This document shows positions 45,339-55,533 of a stretch of DNA of 64,000 nucleotides, piece by piece. Within the stretch, counting starts at the first letter, position 1. Every line of letters starts with the position of its first letter. Both the position numbers and the translations under genes were made by a program. Source of the stretch: Gammaproteobacteria bacterium (GTDB taxonomy: Bacteria > Pseudomonadota > Gammaproteobacteria > Steroidobacterales > Steroidobacteraceae); assembly GCA_028293725.1 (NCBI GenBank), contig JAQGOE010000312.1, positions 1-64,000 of the forward strand, given 5' to 3'. The notes below the pieces were generated by a model, which searched no databases, was not told where the DNA came from, and saw only the letters and a program-made list of their open reading frames with translations.

Positions 45339-46199
45339 ATGCGAATCCGGCTCGCGCCCGCCGCGGCAGTCCTCTTTGCCCTCTCTGCCGCCCCGGCTTT
45401 CGCGGATCGCGACCCGAACTCCGGGGCCCCCCTGCCGCCCCCCAAGCATCCGGTCACGCCGAGCCCGATCACGGACCGTTTCTACGTCCGGGGTATTTAC
45501 TACGCGCCCCACGTAAAAACCGACCTGCAGATCAATCAGCACAACGCCGCTCCAGGGATTGTCGGCACCTCTCTTAGCGGCGAGCGCGACCTCGGCCTGC
45601 AGAGCCGCCTCAACCAGGGGCGGTTCGAGATGATGTTCCGCCTCAAGAATCGCAACAAGGTGCGCGTCGACTTTCTCGACGTGGACCGTACGGCCACCCA
45701 CCAACTGGCCGAGACGATCAAATTCGGCAACGAGACTTTCCCGGTCGGCGCCCTGTTGTCGACTCATGTCGACTGGCGGATTTTCGGCATCACCTACACG
45801 TATTCTATTTTTCACAACGACCGCTTCGAGCTCGGTACCGGCCTGGCAGTGCATCTCCTGCAGGCGGAAGCCCAGGCGCAGAACAACGCCAACCAGCAGC
45901 GGCAGGACGTTACGGGAGCAGGGGCATTCCCGACGATACCAATCGACTTCGCGTTCCGGATTTCACGCCGCTGGTCGGTGACTGCGTATGCGCAGTACTT
46001 CCACGCTGCTATCAGCAACTTCGATGGCTGGCTCGCTGATGTCCACGAGGATGTGCAATACCGCTGGAAACCCAACTTCTCGGTGGGTGTTGGCTATTCC
46101 TCGTTCCGCGCCAAGCTGTCTTTGAACACCGGCAACTTCCCCGGGAAGTTCGCGGACAGCCTCGAAGGTCCGGAAGCCTTCTTCCGCATCAGCTTCTGA
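45339..46199 (+). CDS. Outer-membrane beta-barrel protein, uncharacterised
   Basis: A 286-residue exported protein. It has a signal peptide (cleavage near APAFA-D, residue 23), a short Pro-rich spacer, then alternating beta strands (FYVRGIYYAPHVKTDLQ, FEMMFRLKNRNKVRVDFLDV, VDWRIFGITYTYSIFHNDRFELGTGLAVHL). The final residues FFRISF end in Phe, the BAM-recognised outer-membrane C-terminus. It could be an OmpW-like or other small barrel; I cannot assign a substrate. It follows rho by 165 bp and has its own leader, so it probably has its own promoter. Confidence 0.78.
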   Translation: MRIRLAPAAAVLFALSAAPAFADRDPNSGAPLPPPKHPVTPSPITDRFYVRGIYYAPHVKTDLQINQHNAAPGIVGTSLSGERDLGLQSRLNQGRFEMMFRLKNRNKVRVDFLDVDRTATHQLAETIKFGNETFPVGALLSTHVDWRIFGITYTYSIFHNDRFELGTGLAVHLLQAEAQAQNNANQQRQDVTGAGAFPTIPIDFAFRISRRWSVTAYAQYFHAAISNFDGWLADVHEDVQYRWKPNFSVGVGYSSFRAKLSLNTGNFPGKFADSLEGPEAFFRISF

Positions 46200-46221
46200 C
46201 GCATCAGCGGCGGAGGAGCCC

Positions 46222-46440
46222 TCAGGCGGTGCCGACGAGGCCGCCGAGGACGTGCGTCTGATTCGCGTGCTGTTTCCAGTTCGAGAGCGCGCGGACGAGA
46301 CGCTCCGGCGGCATCATCGCGTCTTCCAGCAACTCGAAGTATTCGTTCCGTGCCAGTAGCGTGGCCGCTACAGAGGCGCAGTACTGCGTCTCCAGCCACG
46401 GCGGGATTCGATCGGCGGGTTTGCGGCTGGCAGTCATCAT
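46222..46440 (-). CDS. Small hypothetical protein (72 aa)
   Basis: A 72-residue soluble protein: MMTASRKPADRIPPWLETQYCASV, then a helical stretch TLLARNEYFELLEDAMMPPERLVRALSNWKQHANQ. A strong AGAGGG sits five bases before the ATG. It is the last gene of the leftward run and converges on the barrel gene, 22 bp away. The family is not recognised; one internal Cys is the only candidate functional residue. Confidence 0.62.
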   Translation of the reverse strand: MMTASRKPADRIPPWLETQYCASVAATLLARNEYFELLEDAMMPPERLVRALSNWKQHANQTHVLGGLVGTA

Positions 46441-46629
46441 TGTCCCTCTCCCCTGTGCCTCTCACTCATGAACCCTGCAACCGTCGTGCCATTTGCGGGA
46501 TGCGCCCCGGGAACATGCCGACGCATCCAAGTTCCTGAGATGCCGAAGTCTCGGATGTTTTTATGACCGCAGTGTGAGACTGCGATGACGTGTAGACGTG
46601 TAGGGTTTACACCTGTCGGCGTGCAGCAA

Positions 46630-47061
46630 TCAACCTTTGGTTATCACGTAAGAGCGTTGAAAGGTATCGGGCATGCGTGCCGCCCGCCCGGAGTCCAGAT
46701 TGATACATACATAATCGGTACGAGCTCGCGCGAGTGTCTCACCGTCCGCGGCGCGGCGCACCTGAAATCGACGCTCAACGCGTAGTTTCGCGTCAGTGTT
46801 GACGATCCACGTTCCGACCAACACCCGGTCCCCCAGCAGGGCGGCCCGAAGATAGTCAATCTCCGTCCGGTGAGCTGCCATCCCCCGCCGCAGGGTTACA
46901 CATTGGTGTAGGCTCAGGCCTAAGGTCTCGGAGTGAGACCACGCCGCCTGGTCAAACCACGCTAGATACACAGAATTGTTGACGTGGTCGTAAGCATCGA
47001 TGTCCGAAGCCAACACCTCGAGCGTCACGATGTGAGGTGCGCCGAAGTCCCAGGGCGTCAC
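46630..47061 (-). CDS. Acyl-CoA thioesterase (4HBT hotdog family)
   Basis: A 143-residue hotdog thioesterase of the 4-hydroxybenzoyl-CoA/YbgC type. It reads LEVLASDIDAYDHVNNSVYLAWFDQAAW, in which the Asp and HVNN motif mark the catalytic site of this group. RTEIDYLRAALLGDRVLVGTW follows as a hotdog strand. It hydrolyses short or medium acyl-CoA in the cytoplasm, the substrate being unproven. Its GTG start overlaps the purD stop (GTGA), so translation is coupled to purD, with no obvious metabolic link. Confidence 0.88.
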   Translation of the reverse strand: MTPWDFGAPHIVTLEVLASDIDAYDHVNNSVYLAWFDQAAWSHSETLGLSLHQCVTLRRGMAAHRTEIDYLRAALLGDRVLVGTWIVNTDAKLRVERRFQVRRAADGETLARARTDYVCINLDSGRAARMPDTFQRSYVITKG

Positions 47062-48341
47062 GAGCGCTCGCGCGCCACGGCGCGGTAACCGATGTCATGG
47101 CGGTACTGCATTCCAGTCCAACGGATCGGCTCGACCAGCGCGTAGGCCTCACGCTGGGCCGCCGCGACGGTCTCGCCGAGTCCAACCGCGCACAGGACGC
47201 GCCCGCCGTTGGTTAGTACCTCCCCGGCTTCCAGGCGTGTGCCGGCCTGAAAGACTTTGCCCGGGAGCCGTGCCGAACGCTCGAGGCCCTCGATGACGTC
47301 GCCCTTGCGTACCGTGTCTGGATATCCCTCTGCCGCAAGAACGACGCCGAGGGCGGCGCGAGAATCCCATTCGGCCGTCACTTCATGCAGACGTCCGTCG
47401 ACCGCCGCCTCGCATAACATTGTCAGATCCGACTTCAATCGCATGAGGACGGGCTGCGCTTCCGGGTCGCCGAAGCGGCAGTTGAATTCAATGACGTTCG
47501 GGGTGCCGTCTGCGGCCACCATGATTCCCGCGTAGAGAAATCCGGTGTAGGGCATGCCGTCGGCGGCGAGTCCCCGGATTGTCGGCTCGATCACTTCGCG
47601 CATGATGCGCGCGTGGACCGAGGGAGTTACGACGGGGGCGGGCGAGTAGGCGCCCATGCCGCCCGTGTTAGGTCCGCGATCGCCGTCGTCACGACGCTTA
47701 TGATCCTGCGATGTCGCGAACGGGATGATGTGAGTTCCGTCGGCCATGACGATGAAGCTCGCTTCCTCCCCGGAAAGGAACTCTTCGATCACCACTTCCT
47801 CGCCGGCGGCGCCGAAGCGCCCGGCGAACATCGCCTCGACAGTGGTGAGCGCCTCCGCTGTCGACTCGGCAATCACCACGCCTTTGCCAGCCGCGAGGCC
47901 GCTCGCCTTTACAACAATCGGCGGGCGTTGGCGCTCCACGTACGCTCGATCGAAAGTCTCGCGAGTGAACGTCCTGGATCGCGCCGTTGGAATGCCGTGC
48001 CGGCGCAGGAATTCCTTCGTGAACGCCTTGGAGCCTTCCAGCTGCGAGGGCGCTTTGGTCGGCCCAAAGCATTTCAAGCCGCGTGCTGTGAACTCGTCCA
48101 CGATACCGGCAACCAACGGCCCCTCGGGCCCGATTATGGTCAGAGCTACTTTTTCGGCGAGCGCCAGCGCTATCAGCGCGGGAATGTCTTCTGCCGGAAC
48201 GTTCGCATTCCGTACCTTCGGCTCGGTGGCGGTGCCGGCGTTTCCCGGCGCCACAATGACCTCTGTCACGCGAGCTGAAGCCGCGCACTTCCACGCCAAC
48301 GCGTGCTCGCGACCCCCGGATCCGATGATCAGAACTCTCAT
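47058..48341 (-). CDS. purD: Phosphoribosylamine-glycine ligase
   Basis: A 427-residue ATP-grasp enzyme joining phosphoribosylamine and glycine, step 2 of purine synthesis. The N-terminus [18 protein letters not shown] is the family signature; [18 protein letters not shown] and [24 protein letters not shown] (substrate and ATP-grasp loop) follow, then [15 protein letters not shown]. The length is standard (about 429 in E. coli). The start overlaps the purH stop by one base (TGATG), the usual purH-purD coupling. Confidence 0.97.
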   Translation of the reverse strand: MRVLIIGSGGREHALAWKCAASARVTEVIVAPGNAGTATEPKVRNANVPAEDIPALIALALAEKVALTIIGPEGPLVAGIVDEFTARGLKCFGPTKAPSQLEGSKAFTKEFLRRHGIPTARSRTFTRETFDRAYVERQRPPIVVKASGLAAGKGVVIAESTAEALTTVEAMFAGRFGAAGEEVVIEEFLSGEEASFIVMADGTHIIPFATSQDHKRRDDGDRGPNTGGMGAYSPAPVVTPSVHARIMREVIEPTIRGLAADGMPYTGFLYAGIMVAADGTPNVIEFNCRFGDPEAQPVLMRLKSDLTMLCEAAVDGRLHEVTAEWDSRAALGVVLAAEGYPDTVRKGDVIEGLERSARLPGKVFQAGTRLEAGEVLTNGGRVLCAVGLGETVAAAQREAYALVEPIRWTGMQYRHDIGYRAVARERS

Positions 48342-49906
48342 CAGTGCCGAAAGTGGCGCATGCCGGTGAGCACCATGGCGAGCCCATGCTCATCCGCGGC
48401 CGCAATGACTTCGGCGTCGTTTTTCGAGCCACCCGGGTGGATGACAGCGCGAATTCCATACTCGGCGGCTACATCGAGCCCGTCCCGGAACGGGAAGAAA
48501 GCGTCGGACGCCATGACGGAGCCCTCGACCTCGAGCCTTTCGTCCGCCGCCTTCATGGCGGCAATCCGGGTCGAGTAGACGCGACTCATCTGTCCCGCGC
48601 CCACTCCGATCGTGCCGCGGTCGCGCGCGAAAACGATAGCATTGGATTTTACAAATTTGCAGACGCGCCAGGCGAACAGCAGGTCGGCGAGCTCCGCGGG
48701 TGTTGGCTTGCGGCGAGTGACGACCTTCAGGTCCTTGGCGTCGACGCTGCCGGCATCGCGTGTTTGGATGAGCAACCCGCCCGTGACGCTACGGTATTCG
48801 AGCTCGCCGGCCGGCGCGCGGCTCAGATCGCCCAGAACCAACACGCGAACGTTCGGCTTCGCGGCGAGGGCCTGCGCCGCGTCGGGAGACACGGCGGGCG
48901 CTGCGAGAACCTCCACGAACTGACGATCGATGATCGCCGCCGCCGTCGTCACGTCCAACTCGCGGTTGAAAGCGATGATGCCGCCGAAAGCCGAGGTTGG
49001 ATCGGTGCGATACGCACGGTCGTAGGCTTCCAGAGGCGAAGCGGCCACGGCTACGCCACACGGATTCGCGTGCTTCACTATCACGCAGGCGGGTTCGCCG
49101 AACTGCCTCACGCACTCGATAGCCGCGTCGGCGTCGGCGATGTTGTTGAACGACAGATCTTTGCCCTGCAGAACCGTCGCCGTGGAAACACTCGCGCCGC
49201 GTGGCGCAGGACTCCTGTAGAAAGCGGCGTGTTGGTGCGGGTTTTCACCGTAACGCAGCTCCTGCACCTTGTCGAAAACGAGTGGCAGCGTTGTTGGAAA
49301 GCGCTCGCTTTCGAACGGATGGCGCTCGGACAGATAGCTCGCCACCATCGTGTCATAGCGTGCGGTGTGCGCAAACACCTTCGCGGCGAGTCGGGAGCGC
49401 AGTGCCAGCGTGGTCTGGCCGTCATGCGCCGCCAGCTCTTCCAACAAGGCGGCGTAGTCCGCCGGATCTACGACGACCGACACGGAATCGTGGTTCTTGG
49501 CCGCGGCGCGCAACATGGCGGGGCCGCCAATATCGATGTGCTCGATGGCCTCGGCGTAGCCGCAGTTGGGGCGTGAAACAGTTTCAGCAAATGGATAAAG
49601 ATTGACCACCAGGAGGTCGATAGGCGCGATCTGATGAAGCGCCATCACCGCGTCGTCCACTCCCCGGCGCCCGAGCAGACCGCCGTGAATCTTTGGATGT
49701 AGCGTTTTGACACGCCCATCCATGATCTCCGGAAAGCCCGTGTAGCTGGAGACCTCGCGCACCGTGAGGCCCGCGCTCGTCAGCAGACGTGCGGTGCCGC
49801 CTGTGGAGAGAATTTCTACGTCATGGCCAGCGAGCCAGCGCGCCAGCTCCACCAGTCCCGTCTTGTCAGAGACGGATAGCAGCGCGCGGCGTACGGGCAA
49901 CAACAT
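48341..49906 (-). CDS. purH: Bifunctional AICAR transformylase/IMP cyclohydrolase
   Basis: A 521-residue enzyme for the last two steps of IMP synthesis. The N-terminal IMP cyclohydrolase domain has [28 protein letters not shown] and [20 protein letters not shown]. The transformylase domain begins with [13 protein letters not shown] and holds [10 protein letters not shown] (catalytic Lys-His) and [10 protein letters not shown] near the end. The length matches E. coli PurH (529). It is the first of the purH-purD pair and follows fis by 24 bp, so fis-purH-purD is probably one transcript. Confidence 0.97.
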   Translation of the reverse strand: MLLPVRRALLSVSDKTGLVELARWLAGHDVEILSTGGTARLLTSAGLTVREVSSYTGFPEIMDGRVKTLHPKIHGGLLGRRGVDDAVMALHQIAPIDLLVVNLYPFAETVSRPNCGYAEAIEHIDIGGPAMLRAAAKNHDSVSVVVDPADYAALLEELAAHDGQTTLALRSRLAAKVFAHTARYDTMVASYLSERHPFESERFPTTLPLVFDKVQELRYGENPHQHAAFYRSPAPRGASVSTATVLQGKDLSFNNIADADAAIECVRQFGEPACVIVKHANPCGVAVAASPLEAYDRAYRTDPTSAFGGIIAFNRELDVTTAAAIIDRQFVEVLAAPAVSPDAAQALAAKPNVRVLVLGDLSRAPAGELEYRSVTGGLLIQTRDAGSVDAKDLKVVTRRKPTPAELADLLFAWRVCKFVKSNAIVFARDRGTIGVGAGQMSRVYSTRIAAMKAADERLEVEGSVMASDAFFPFRDGLDVAAEYGIRAVIHPGGSKNDAEVIAAADEHGLAMVLTGMRHFRH

Positions 49907-49930
49907 GACGGTAGCGAGGCTCCGAGAGCC

Positions 49931-50224
49931 TCAACCTCCCAGACCGAATTGCTTCAACTTCTTGCGTAAGGTACCGCGATTGATTCCGAGGATACCGGCC
50001 GCACGGCTTTGATTTCCTTCCGCATAGTCGAGCACCACGCGAAACAGCGGCTCTTCAACCTCGCGCAGCACCAGATCATAGAGGTGTGCCGGACGATGAC
50101 CGTTCAGGCTCGTGAAGTAATCGCTCAGTGCACGCTCGGCATGACCGCGTAGCGGCAGCTCGCGGCCGTTGAGTCTCGCAACGGCGCTTTCGCGAGCCCG
50201 GCTGCTCTTCTTTTTTGCTGTCAT
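49931..50224 (-). CDS. fis: Fis family DNA-binding protein
   Basis: A 97-residue nucleoid/regulatory protein with the Fis helix-turn-helix at the C-terminus: RVVLDYAEGNQSRAAGILGINRGTLRKKLKQFGL, the classic Fis HTH. The N-terminal basic leader MTAKKKSSRARE is variable in the family. The ATG at 50224 follows a GGGGG ribosome site; the frame remains open further upstream but that part overlaps dusB in another frame. dusB-fis is the standard gammaproteobacterial arrangement. Confidence 0.95.
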   Translation of the reverse strand: MTAKKKSSRARESAVARLNGRELPLRGHAERALSDYFTSLNGHRPAHLYDLVLREVEEPLFRVVLDYAEGNQSRAAGILGINRGTLRKKLKQFGLGG

Positions 50225-50252
50225 GAGAAAGCCCCCAAAAAAAATCGTCTCG

Positions 50253-51266
50253 TCAGGCCGCCTGCGCGGCCTCGCCCGCCCACTCGTCGAAATGTTTGCC
50301 TGCCAGCGCGAACTGTGCAGCCGTGCTTGCAGCTCCCATGAGATCGCGGCGGACCTGCGCCGAATCCGGAAAGCACTGTTCGCAATACCAGCCGAGATGT
50401 TTGCGCGCGATCCGGACTCCGGTTCCCTCGCCGTAAAAGGCATACAGGGAGTCGAGATGCGCGAGGATAATATCACGCACCTCCGAGCGCGAGAGTGCGG
50501 CGTGAGAATTTCCGGGCTCATTGTGGAGATGGCCGCCGCTGAGAAACGCGTTGACATCGCGGAAGATCCATGGCGCACCATGGCTCGCGCGGCCGATCAT
50601 TACTCCGTCGGCACCGGTGAAATCAAGTACCTCGCGCGCCTTTTGTGGCGCGTTGATATCTCCGTTCGCGAAGACTGGAATTCTGATTGCGGATTTGATA
50701 GCGCGAATGGTCTCGTACTCGGCGGCGCCCTCATAAAAATCCGCGCGCGTGCGACCGTGCACGGCAAGTGCTTGAATTCCACTGCTCTCTGCGATACGAG
50801 CGATGCTCACACCATTGCGGTGCTCACGATCCCAACCGGTGCGGATCTTGAGCGTCACGGGCACGCTCACCGCGCCTACAACCGTTTCGAGAATGCGCGC
50901 CACGAGTGACTCGTCCTGGAGAAGCGCCGAGCCGCAGAGTTTGCCGCAAACTTTTTTCGCCGGACAACCCATATTCAGGTCAATGATCTGTGCGCCTTGG
51001 TCAACATTGAGGCGCGCGGCTTCGGCGACCGCTTGCGGATCGGCGCCTGCGAGTTGCACCACGCGCGGCTCCGGCTCGCCCTCGTGGCTCATGCGAAACC
51101 GCGATTTAGGCGTATTCCATAGACGTGTGTCCGACGTCAACATTTCGGACGCTGCAAGTCCCGCGCCTAATTTACGGCACAAAATGCGGAAAGGACGATC
51201 CGTCACGCCCGCCATCGGAGCGAGCACAACAGGGGAGGGCAGGACGTACGGGCCGATAGTAATCAT
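50253..51266 (-). CDS. dusB: tRNA-dihydrouridine synthase B
   Basis: A 337-residue FMN enzyme reducing uridine to dihydrouridine in tRNA. The N-terminal TIM barrel carries VLAPMAGVTDRPFR, IIDLNMGCPAKKVCGK (active-site loop), LKIRTGWDREHRN, ALAVHGRTRADFYEG and PVFANGDI then GVMIGRASHGAPWIF. The C-terminal helical tRNA-binding domain follows. It is named DusB because it precedes fis. It runs leftward, 47 bp after the DUF3426 gene. Confidence 0.96.
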   Translation of the reverse strand: MITIGPYVLPSPVVLAPMAGVTDRPFRILCRKLGAGLAASEMLTSDTRLWNTPKSRFRMSHEGEPEPRVVQLAGADPQAVAEAARLNVDQGAQIIDLNMGCPAKKVCGKLCGSALLQDESLVARILETVVGAVSVPVTLKIRTGWDREHRNGVSIARIAESSGIQALAVHGRTRADFYEGAAEYETIRAIKSAIRIPVFANGDINAPQKAREVLDFTGADGVMIGRASHGAPWIFRDVNAFLSGGHLHNEPGNSHAALSRSEVRDIILAHLDSLYAFYGEGTGVRIARKHLGWYCEQCFPDSAQVRRDLMGAASTAAQFALAGKHFDEWAGEAAQAA

Positions 51267-51313
51267 GATGAATGAGTGCAGCCGCGCCGCGCGTTAGTGA
51301 GAGTGGCTGTTCA

Positions 51314-53200
51314 TCAACGCGAGGTGGGATCGTTCGCGCAAGCTATCCCGCCGGCAGGGGCGGGCAGGCAGGCATCGATCTCGAAGCCAACGGCGTTGGA
51401 GCCCGGATCCACGAAGGCCATCTCGGCGTCGATGCGTTGACCTGCTGGCAGAAATGCTGTGTCAGCTGTGGCACGGGGTAGGTAACTTCCCGGCGGAACA
51501 TCACGCGCGGCAATCCGGTTGCCGAAGCGATCCTGCAAGGTCACTCGCAACAGCGGCATGGGTTGCGGCTGGTGCGCGCCATTCTTGACGCTGGCCCGAA
51601 CCATGATCTGGCCGGCGCTGCCCGACTCAACAGAGGCGCCGAGTTGGCGTACGTCATAAGCACGCAGATCCCACCGTGGTGTGAGATGCACGCCGAGCGC
51701 CGCATAGAGCGCGGTGATCGGCTTGTTGAATTGCGCCGTCGCGGCCAGGTCGTTGCGATAGTGGTTCACGATCTGTGCGGCGAGAAGAATGACCAGAGCG
51801 CCAGCTCCAGCGCTCCACAGTGTTGCCGAATTGAGCAACGTCGTCCTGGCGGACGGCGGCGGTTCCAACTCGATGGCCCCGGGCGCGACTCGGGAGCGCG
51901 CCAGTGCGGCGAGTCGCCCGGGCGGCGGTTCCACCACCGCGTCGAGTCCGAACGCTTTGATCGTCGCTCGCGGTGGCGGCCGGGAAACAACTTGCGGCTC
52001 GAAGAATGCCTCTTCCTCGTCCGGCTCCGGCTGAGGCGCTTTGGCTGGTGCTCGTGATGGCGTTTCCGCGGGCGATGGGCGCAGTTGCGACTGGATCTCG
52101 GCGAAGGGTGAGCGCGGTTGCGATGGAGGCTCGGCAGGTGGTGAGTGCAACTGCTGTTGCGGTGGCGCCTCCGGGAGCGGGCCTCGTGGCGCGAGTCTCG
52201 CCGAAGGGGCTTGTTGGGCTTGAGGCGCGGAGGGGGCCAGGGGCGCATGTAGTGCGAAGGCGGACGGCGGCGCTTGCGGTGCCGACGGCGTCGGAATCGT
52301 GGGTGCGGCCGGTGCGTTGGGCTTACGGACCGTGCCGGCATCCGCGTCACCCAGGCCTACCTTGAGTTTGCGCATCTCGGTTGTCGAGGAGAGGAAATCG
52401 GCATCGAGCTCGAATTCGTCGTCGCTGAAGGCGCTGCTCAATCCCATTGAGCGCGGGTCCGGTACGCCGGGTGCCATCGATCCGGGCCGGTTGCCGGGAC
52501 TCGCGGGGAACACTTCCTCACTTTTTAGGACGATCGCCTTGAAGCTGCCCGTCGCAGCCGTCCACTCCGGATTCGGCGGTGGCTCCACGAAGACCTGGTT
52601 GGCGTCTGCCGAGTCGGGATTGAACTCCAGCGCGTCTTCCGGGATCGCGTCGTCATCGTCAATTTGTAGCGGCGGCGCTGGCTGGGACGGAGGCGGCGAC
52701 GCCGGGGGTTGCTGTGGCCGCGGAGGTGCCGCGGACTGCGGCCCTCGGGCGGGTGGAACTGGCGACCGCTGCGCCGGTGACGCAGGAGCGGAGGGTGCGG
52801 CCCCAAGAGGTGCCCGCGTCGGCGGAGGGCTAGGCTGCTGTGTACGCGCCGGAGGGGCGCTCGGCTGCTGCGGCGGTCGTGCCGCTGGTGCCGCCGACTC
52901 TGGCGGTCGGGTGTAGGTAAACGACCCGGTTGCCAGCGGGGGGCGCGCGGGCGTTAGAGGCGGTGGGGATGGGGGCGCCGGAACCGCGGTGGGTTGCGGT
53001 CGGGGGTGCACGCCGGTGGACGAAGGCGGTACGCCTTGAGACGCCGCTGCGGCGGCGGCGGCGTTCCGATCCTCGGAGAGTCGGGCAAGCGCGTTGAAGA
53101 CGTTAGAGCAGCGTCCGCAGCGAACATAACCTTGCGCCACGCGCAGATCCGTCGCGGTAACGACGAGTGTCAGGGCGCACTTGGGGCAGACCGTAAACAT
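51314..53200 (-). CDS. MJ0042-type zinc-ribbon/DUF3426 membrane protein with proline-rich linker
   Basis: A 628-residue protein. The N-terminal zinc ribbon has Cys5/Cys8 (CPKC) and Cys28/Cys31 (CGRC). About 400 residues of Pro/Ala/Ser/Gln-rich disorder follow (PAPPSPPPLTPARPP, PQAPPSAFALHAPLAPSAPQAQQ). A single membrane helix then lies near residues 454-477 (NSATLWSAGAGALVILLAAQ), and the C-terminal DUF3426 domain carries PMPLLRVTLQDRFGNRIAARDV. DUF3426 proteins at this place between prmA and dusB are conserved, but their function is unknown. The disordered part is much longer than in most relatives. The start is the ATG at 53200. Confidence 0.85.
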   Translation of the reverse strand: MFTVCPKCALTLVVTATDLRVAQGYVRCGRCSNVFNALARLSEDRNAAAAAAASQGVPPSSTGVHPRPQPTAVPAPPSPPPLTPARPPLATGSFTYTRPPESAAPAARPPQQPSAPPARTQQPSPPPTRAPLGAAPSAPASPAQRSPVPPARGPQSAAPPRPQQPPASPPPSQPAPPLQIDDDDAIPEDALEFNPDSADANQVFVEPPPNPEWTAATGSFKAIVLKSEEVFPASPGNRPGSMAPGVPDPRSMGLSSAFSDDEFELDADFLSSTTEMRKLKVGLGDADAGTVRKPNAPAAPTIPTPSAPQAPPSAFALHAPLAPSAPQAQQAPSARLAPRGPLPEAPPQQQLHSPPAEPPSQPRSPFAEIQSQLRPSPAETPSRAPAKAPQPEPDEEEAFFEPQVVSRPPPRATIKAFGLDAVVEPPPGRLAALARSRVAPGAIELEPPPSARTTLLNSATLWSAGAGALVILLAAQIVNHYRNDLAATAQFNKPITALYAALGVHLTPRWDLRAYDVRQLGASVESGSAGQIMVRASVKNGAHQPQPMPLLRVTLQDRFGNRIAARDVPPGSYLPRATADTAFLPAGQRIDAEMAFVDPGSNAVGFEIDACLPAPAGGIACANDPTSR

Positions 53201-53219
53201 TAGCGCTAGTCAGCCGCCG

Positions 53220-54119
53220 TCAGTGACGCCGTCCGGAAAGGCCGACCCAACCCTCGCGCTGTCCGAAAGGGCGTATATCAAAGCATGCGTTATAAGCACG
53301 TGTCACGTCGGATACCTCGCTCTCCATGAGCCCCGCCAGGACCAAGTCCCCGCCGGGGCGTACTAGGGCCGCAAACCGCGGCGCCAGTTCGCATAGTGGC
53401 CCGGAAAGGATGTTCGACAGGAGGACGTCCACTCCCTCGGGTAGCGATTCCGTCGAGCCGTGAAGCAGGACGTGCGCGCTGACGCCGTTGGATTCCGCGT
53501 TATCCCGCGTGGCGATGAGCGCCTGCGGGTCAATATCGAAACAATGTGCGTCCGCAGCACCCAGCTTGACGCTCGCCACAGCCAATATCCCTGAGCCACA
53601 TCCATAATCGATAACCCGCGCCCCCGCCATGGGGCTTCGGTCGAGCCACTCGAGGCACAGCGCGGTTGTTGGATGCGTGCCCGTGCCAAACGCCAGACCC
53701 GGGTCCATTTTCACGACCACGGCGTTGGGATCGGCCACCTGCTCGTGGTTCGGACATATCCACAGCCGCTCGCCGAAGCGCATGGCATGAAAATCCTTCA
53801 GCCATTCACGCTCCCAAGCGCGGTCCTCGACGACCCGGGCGTGGATGAGGGCTGTGGGGATGCCGAGCGCTTCGCTCAACAACTGTGCCAAATGCTCGGT
53901 TTCGGCACTCACGAACAACGCTTGCATCCTCGTTGCGGGCCATAGCCGAAACTCCCCCGGCAACGGCTCGAGAATCGGATCGTCCCGCGAGTCGACGAAG
54001 GTCACCGAATTCGCCCCGCACGTGAAGCACGCCGCCTCTGCCGCTTCAGGGTCGAGCGGACCCAACTCGAATGAAAGTTCGAGGAACCTGACGGACTGTC
54101 CCATACCTTTGCCGCTCAT
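53220..54119 (-). CDS. prmA: Ribosomal protein L11 methyltransferase
   Basis: A 299-residue class I SAM methyltransferase that trimethylates ribosomal protein L11. The N-terminal substrate domain (FLELSFELGPLDPEAAEAACFTCGANSVTFVDS) leads to DPGLAFGTGTHPTT, the SAM motif I DYGCGSGILAVASVKLGA, and NILSGPLCELAP carrying the motif IV region. This is the standard PrmA order and length (293 in E. coli). The ATG 54119 is listed; ATG 54104 is a plausible shorter start closer to family length. Neighbours accC and the DUF3426 gene are as in other gammaproteobacteria. Confidence 0.95.
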   Translation of the reverse strand: MSGKGMGQSVRFLELSFELGPLDPEAAEAACFTCGANSVTFVDSRDDPILEPLPGEFRLWPATRMQALFVSAETEHLAQLLSEALGIPTALIHARVVEDRAWEREWLKDFHAMRFGERLWICPNHEQVADPNAVVVKMDPGLAFGTGTHPTTALCLEWLDRSPMAGARVIDYGCGSGILAVASVKLGAADAHCFDIDPQALIATRDNAESNGVSAHVLLHGSTESLPEGVDVLLSNILSGPLCELAPRFAALVRPGGDLVLAGLMESEVSDVTRAYNACFDIRPFGQREGWVGLSGRRH

Positions 54120-54178
54120 GAGCGCGCAATTGCGCGCGTAGGGAGCCTGAATCCCGCAGTGACCCCGTCCCTTGCGAC

Positions 54179-55522
54179 CTACCGCAATCCCAGGCGGCGT
54201 TCCAGGTAGTGAATGTCGGTGCCACCCTTCTGGAATGCCGCGTGGTTGAAAATCTCCTGGTGGAGCGCGACGTTCGTGCGGATGCCCTCGATCACCATCT
54301 CCGCCAGGGCGTTTTTCATACGCGCGATTGCGGTTTCCCGCGTGTCGCCGTGCGCGATGATCTTGCCGATGAGGGAGTCATAGTTCGGCGGCACGTTGTA
54401 ACCCGAGTAGATGTGGCTGTCGACGCGCACTCCCGGCCCGCCCGGCGCATGCCAGAGGCGGATCGGGCCCGGTGAGGGCATGAACGTCTTTGCGTCCTCG
54501 GCATTGATACGGCATTCGATCGCGTGACCGCGGATCTGCACGTCGCTCTGCACGTAAGGGAGGCGCTCACCGCTGGCGATGAGCAACTGCGCCTTCACGA
54601 GATCGATACCCGTGATGAGCTCCGTGACCGGATGCTCCACCTGGATACGAGTGTTCATCTCTATGAAGTAGAACTCGTTGTCCTGGTAGAGAAACTCCAG
54701 TGTCCCGGCACTGCGATAGCCGACCGCGCGGCAGGCCTCGATGCAGCGATCGCCCATGATCCGGCGCTGGCGCGCAGTGATACCTGGGGCCGGCGCTTCC
54801 TCAACAACCTTCTGGTGGCGCCGTTGCATGGAGCAGTCGCGCTCGCCGAGATGGATGACGTTGCCTTGCCCATCGGCGAGCACCTGGAATTCGATGTGCC
54901 GCGGTCGTTCGAGGAACTTCTCCATGTAGACAGCATCATTGCCGAATGCCGCACGCGCCTCAGCTCGTGTGATGCCGACCGCGTTCAAAAGCGACGCTTC
55001 GCTGTGCACGACACGCATGCCGCGGCCACCGCCGCCACCCGATGCCTTGATGATGATCGGATAGCCGATGTCGCGCGCGATGCGCAGATTCTCATCCGGG
55101 TCATCACCCAACGGTCCATCGGATCCAGGCACGCACGGCACGCCGTGAGATTTCATGACGCGGATGGCCGAGACCTTGTCGCCCATGGTGCGGATGGTCT
55201 CCGCCTTCGGGCCGACGAACACGAAGCCACTCTTTTCAACGCGCTCAGCGAAATCCGCGTTCTCGGACAGGAAGCCGTAACCCGGATGGATCCCGACCGA
55301 GTCTGTGACTTCCGCGGCGCTGATGATCGCCGGCATGTTGAGATAACTGGCGTTCGATGGCGGCGGACCGATGCAAACGGACTCGTCCGCGAGCAACACG
55401 TGTTTGAGGCTGTAGTCGGCCGTGGAGTGCACGGCGACGGTCTTGATGCCCAACTCGCGGCAGGCGCGCAGGATTCGCAGCGCGATCTCGCCGCGGTTGG
55501 CGATAACGATCTTCTCGAGCAT
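54179..55522 (-). CDS. accC: Acetyl-CoA carboxylase, biotin carboxylase subunit
   Basis: A 447-residue ATP-grasp enzyme that carboxylates biotin on AccB. The N-terminal domain has [28 protein letters not shown]. The glycine-rich ATP loop [14 protein letters not shown] and [23 protein letters not shown] mark the ATP-grasp fold. [26 protein letters not shown] and [13 protein letters not shown] complete the carboxylase signature. The ATG at 55522 gives the usual [12 protein letters not shown] start; a TTG at 55528 adds only two residues. It starts 11 bp after accB, in the classic accBC operon. Confidence 0.98.
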   Translation of the reverse strand: MLEKIVIANRGEIALRILRACRELGIKTVAVHSTADYSLKHVLLADESVCIGPPPSNASYLNMPAIISAAEVTDSVGIHPGYGFLSENADFAERVEKSGFVFVGPKAETIRTMGDKVSAIRVMKSHGVPCVPGSDGPLGDDPDENLRIARDIGYPIIIKASGGGGGRGMRVVHSEASLLNAVGITRAEARAAFGNDAVYMEKFLERPRHIEFQVLADGQGNVIHLGERDCSMQRRHQKVVEEAPAPGITARQRRIMGDRCIEACRAVGYRSAGTLEFLYQDNEFYFIEMNTRIQVEHPVTELITGIDLVKAQLLIASGERLPYVQSDVQIRGHAIECRINAEDAKTFMPSPGPIRLWHAPGGPGVRVDSHIYSGYNVPPNYDSLIGKIIAHGDTRETAIARMKNALAEMVIEGIRTNVALHQEIFNHAAFQKGGTDIHYLERRLGLR

Positions 55523-55533
55523 AGCCAAGGCGC

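Noticed and set aside
48344..49576. 410-codon plus-strand frame over purH
   Set aside because: It is antisense to purH, which is complete and coupled to purD; no motif on the plus strand.
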